In this document: positions 5,906 through 6,097 of the stretch, one piece after another | Layout: every line of letters begins with the position of its first letter | Numbering within the stretch: the first letter of the stretch is position 1 | Source of the DNA: an uncultured Lachnospiraceae bacterium | Lineage (GTDB): Bacteria; Bacillota; Clostridia; Lachnospirales; Lachnospiraceae | Direction of reading: 5' to 3' | Length of the DNA: 6,097 nucleotides | Assembly (NCBI GenBank): GCA_910588125.1 | Contig: CAJUPI010000107.1 | Coordinates: 1 to 6,097, forward strand | The notes under the pieces: model-generated | Database searches by the model: none | Told to the model about the DNA's origin: nothing | Seen by the model: the letters and a program-made list of their open reading frames with translations, nothing else | Translations under genes and position numbers: made by a program

Positions 5906-5930
5906 CAAAACGCGTCAAGGACGCGTTTTG
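5906..5930. repeat. Perfect 11-bp hairpin between tRNA-Leu and tRNA-Asp
   Basis: CAAAACGCGTC and GACGCGTTTTG are perfect inverted repeats around a three-base loop, in the 62-bp gap between two tRNA genes. On the minus strand the stem ends in TTTTG then TT, so it could be a weak or readthrough terminator. Alternatively it could be a processing signal separating the tRNAs in the precursor. Confidence 0.6.
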
Positions 5931-5938
5931 CCAGATAG

Positions 5939-6012
5939 CGACCCGGATGGGATTCGAACCCACGACCTCCGCCGTGACAGGGCGGCGCTCTAACCAGCTG
6001 AGCCACCGGGCC
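5939..6012 (-). tRNA. tRNA-Asp(GUC)
   Basis: The 74-base gene has acceptor GGCCCGG paired with CCGGGTC (one G-U pair) and the G discriminator expected for aspartate. The anticodon stem CCGCC/GGCGG encloses CTGTCAC, with anticodon GUC at 5976-5978. The D arm is GCTCAGCTGGTTAGAGC and the T loop is TTCGAAT. CCA is not encoded. Confidence 0.97.
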
Positions 6013-6046
6013 AAACACTACCATATACAATTAAAAAACGAGCAAA

Positions 6047-6097
6047 TGGACCTTCGGGGACTCGAACCCAGGACCGACCGGTTATGAGCCGGTTGCT
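6047..6097 (-). tRNA. tRNA-Met(CAU), 5' part outside the window
   Basis: Only the 3' 51 bases are present. The anticodon stem ACCGG/CCGGT encloses CTCATAA with anticodon CAU at 6084-6086, followed by a T loop TTCGAGT, the acceptor 3' strand AAGGTCC and discriminator A. The T stem CTGGG/CCCCG contains one U-C mismatch. Elongator methionine is most likely; an isoleucine tRNA with modified CAU cannot be excluded without the 5' half. CCA is not encoded. Confidence 0.85.

Noticed and set aside
6013..6023. Eleven bases AAACACTACCA shared with the pgi leader (near 2618-2628)
   Set aside because: Too short and in unrelated contexts (tRNA spacer versus gene leader); most likely chance.
5788..6030. 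Minus-strand 80-aa open frame containing GPVAQLVRAPPCHGGGRGFESHP
   Set aside because: It lies across tRNA-Asp and tRNA-Leu; this peptide is a well-known artefact of translating tRNA genes.

Overview
The window looks like a stretch of a Firmicutes/Clostridia chromosome, most likely Lachnospiraceae-like. This is inferred from strong AGGAGG-type ribosome binding sites, sigma-A promoters with near-consensus TATAAT boxes, tRNA genes without an encoded CCA, and protein styles typical of gut Clostridia (DUF815 AAA+ ATPase, BdhA/YqhD-type alcohol dehydrogenase, a Thr/Glu-linker lipoprotein). The species cannot be named from the sequence alone.

Layout: bases 1-152 hold small palindromes and a clear promoter for a plus-strand lipoprotein gene (153-740). 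This gene converges on a minus-strand block. Between them (748-918) lies an almost entirely self-complementary element of about 171 bp with near-perfect 32-bp terminal inverted repeats. It is MITE-like and can also act as a terminator. Everything from 956 to the right end is on the minus strand. In transcription order (right to left) it reads: partial tRNA-Met(CAU), tRNA-Asp(GUC), a perfect 11-bp hairpin, tRNA-Leu(UAA), an intrinsic terminator, a 76-aa HPr-like protein lacking the phosphorylatable histidine, a structured leader, an iron-dependent alcohol dehydrogenase interrupted by an in-frame TGA, a DUF815 AAA+ ATPase with a GTG start, and glucose-6-phosphate isomerase (pgi) from its own promoter.

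How the genes may work together: pgi is a core glycolytic gene. The alcohol dehydrogenase would dispose of reducing equivalents during fermentation, but it appears broken here by one nonsense codon and also has a changed glycine-rich motif. The HPr-like protein keeps the region of the regulatory Ser46 but not His15, so a regulatory (Crh-like) role is more plausible than sugar transport. The DUF815 ATPase is 45 bp downstream of the dehydrogenase and is probably cotranscribed with it. The joint carbon-metabolism theme is an inference from adjacency, not proof of a pathway.

No CRISPR array, phage genes, transposase or defence system is visible. The points most worth a second look are the inverted-repeat element, the in-frame TGA, the His-less HPr protein, and the leader in which a CCUCC tract can mask a Shine-Dalgarno sequence.
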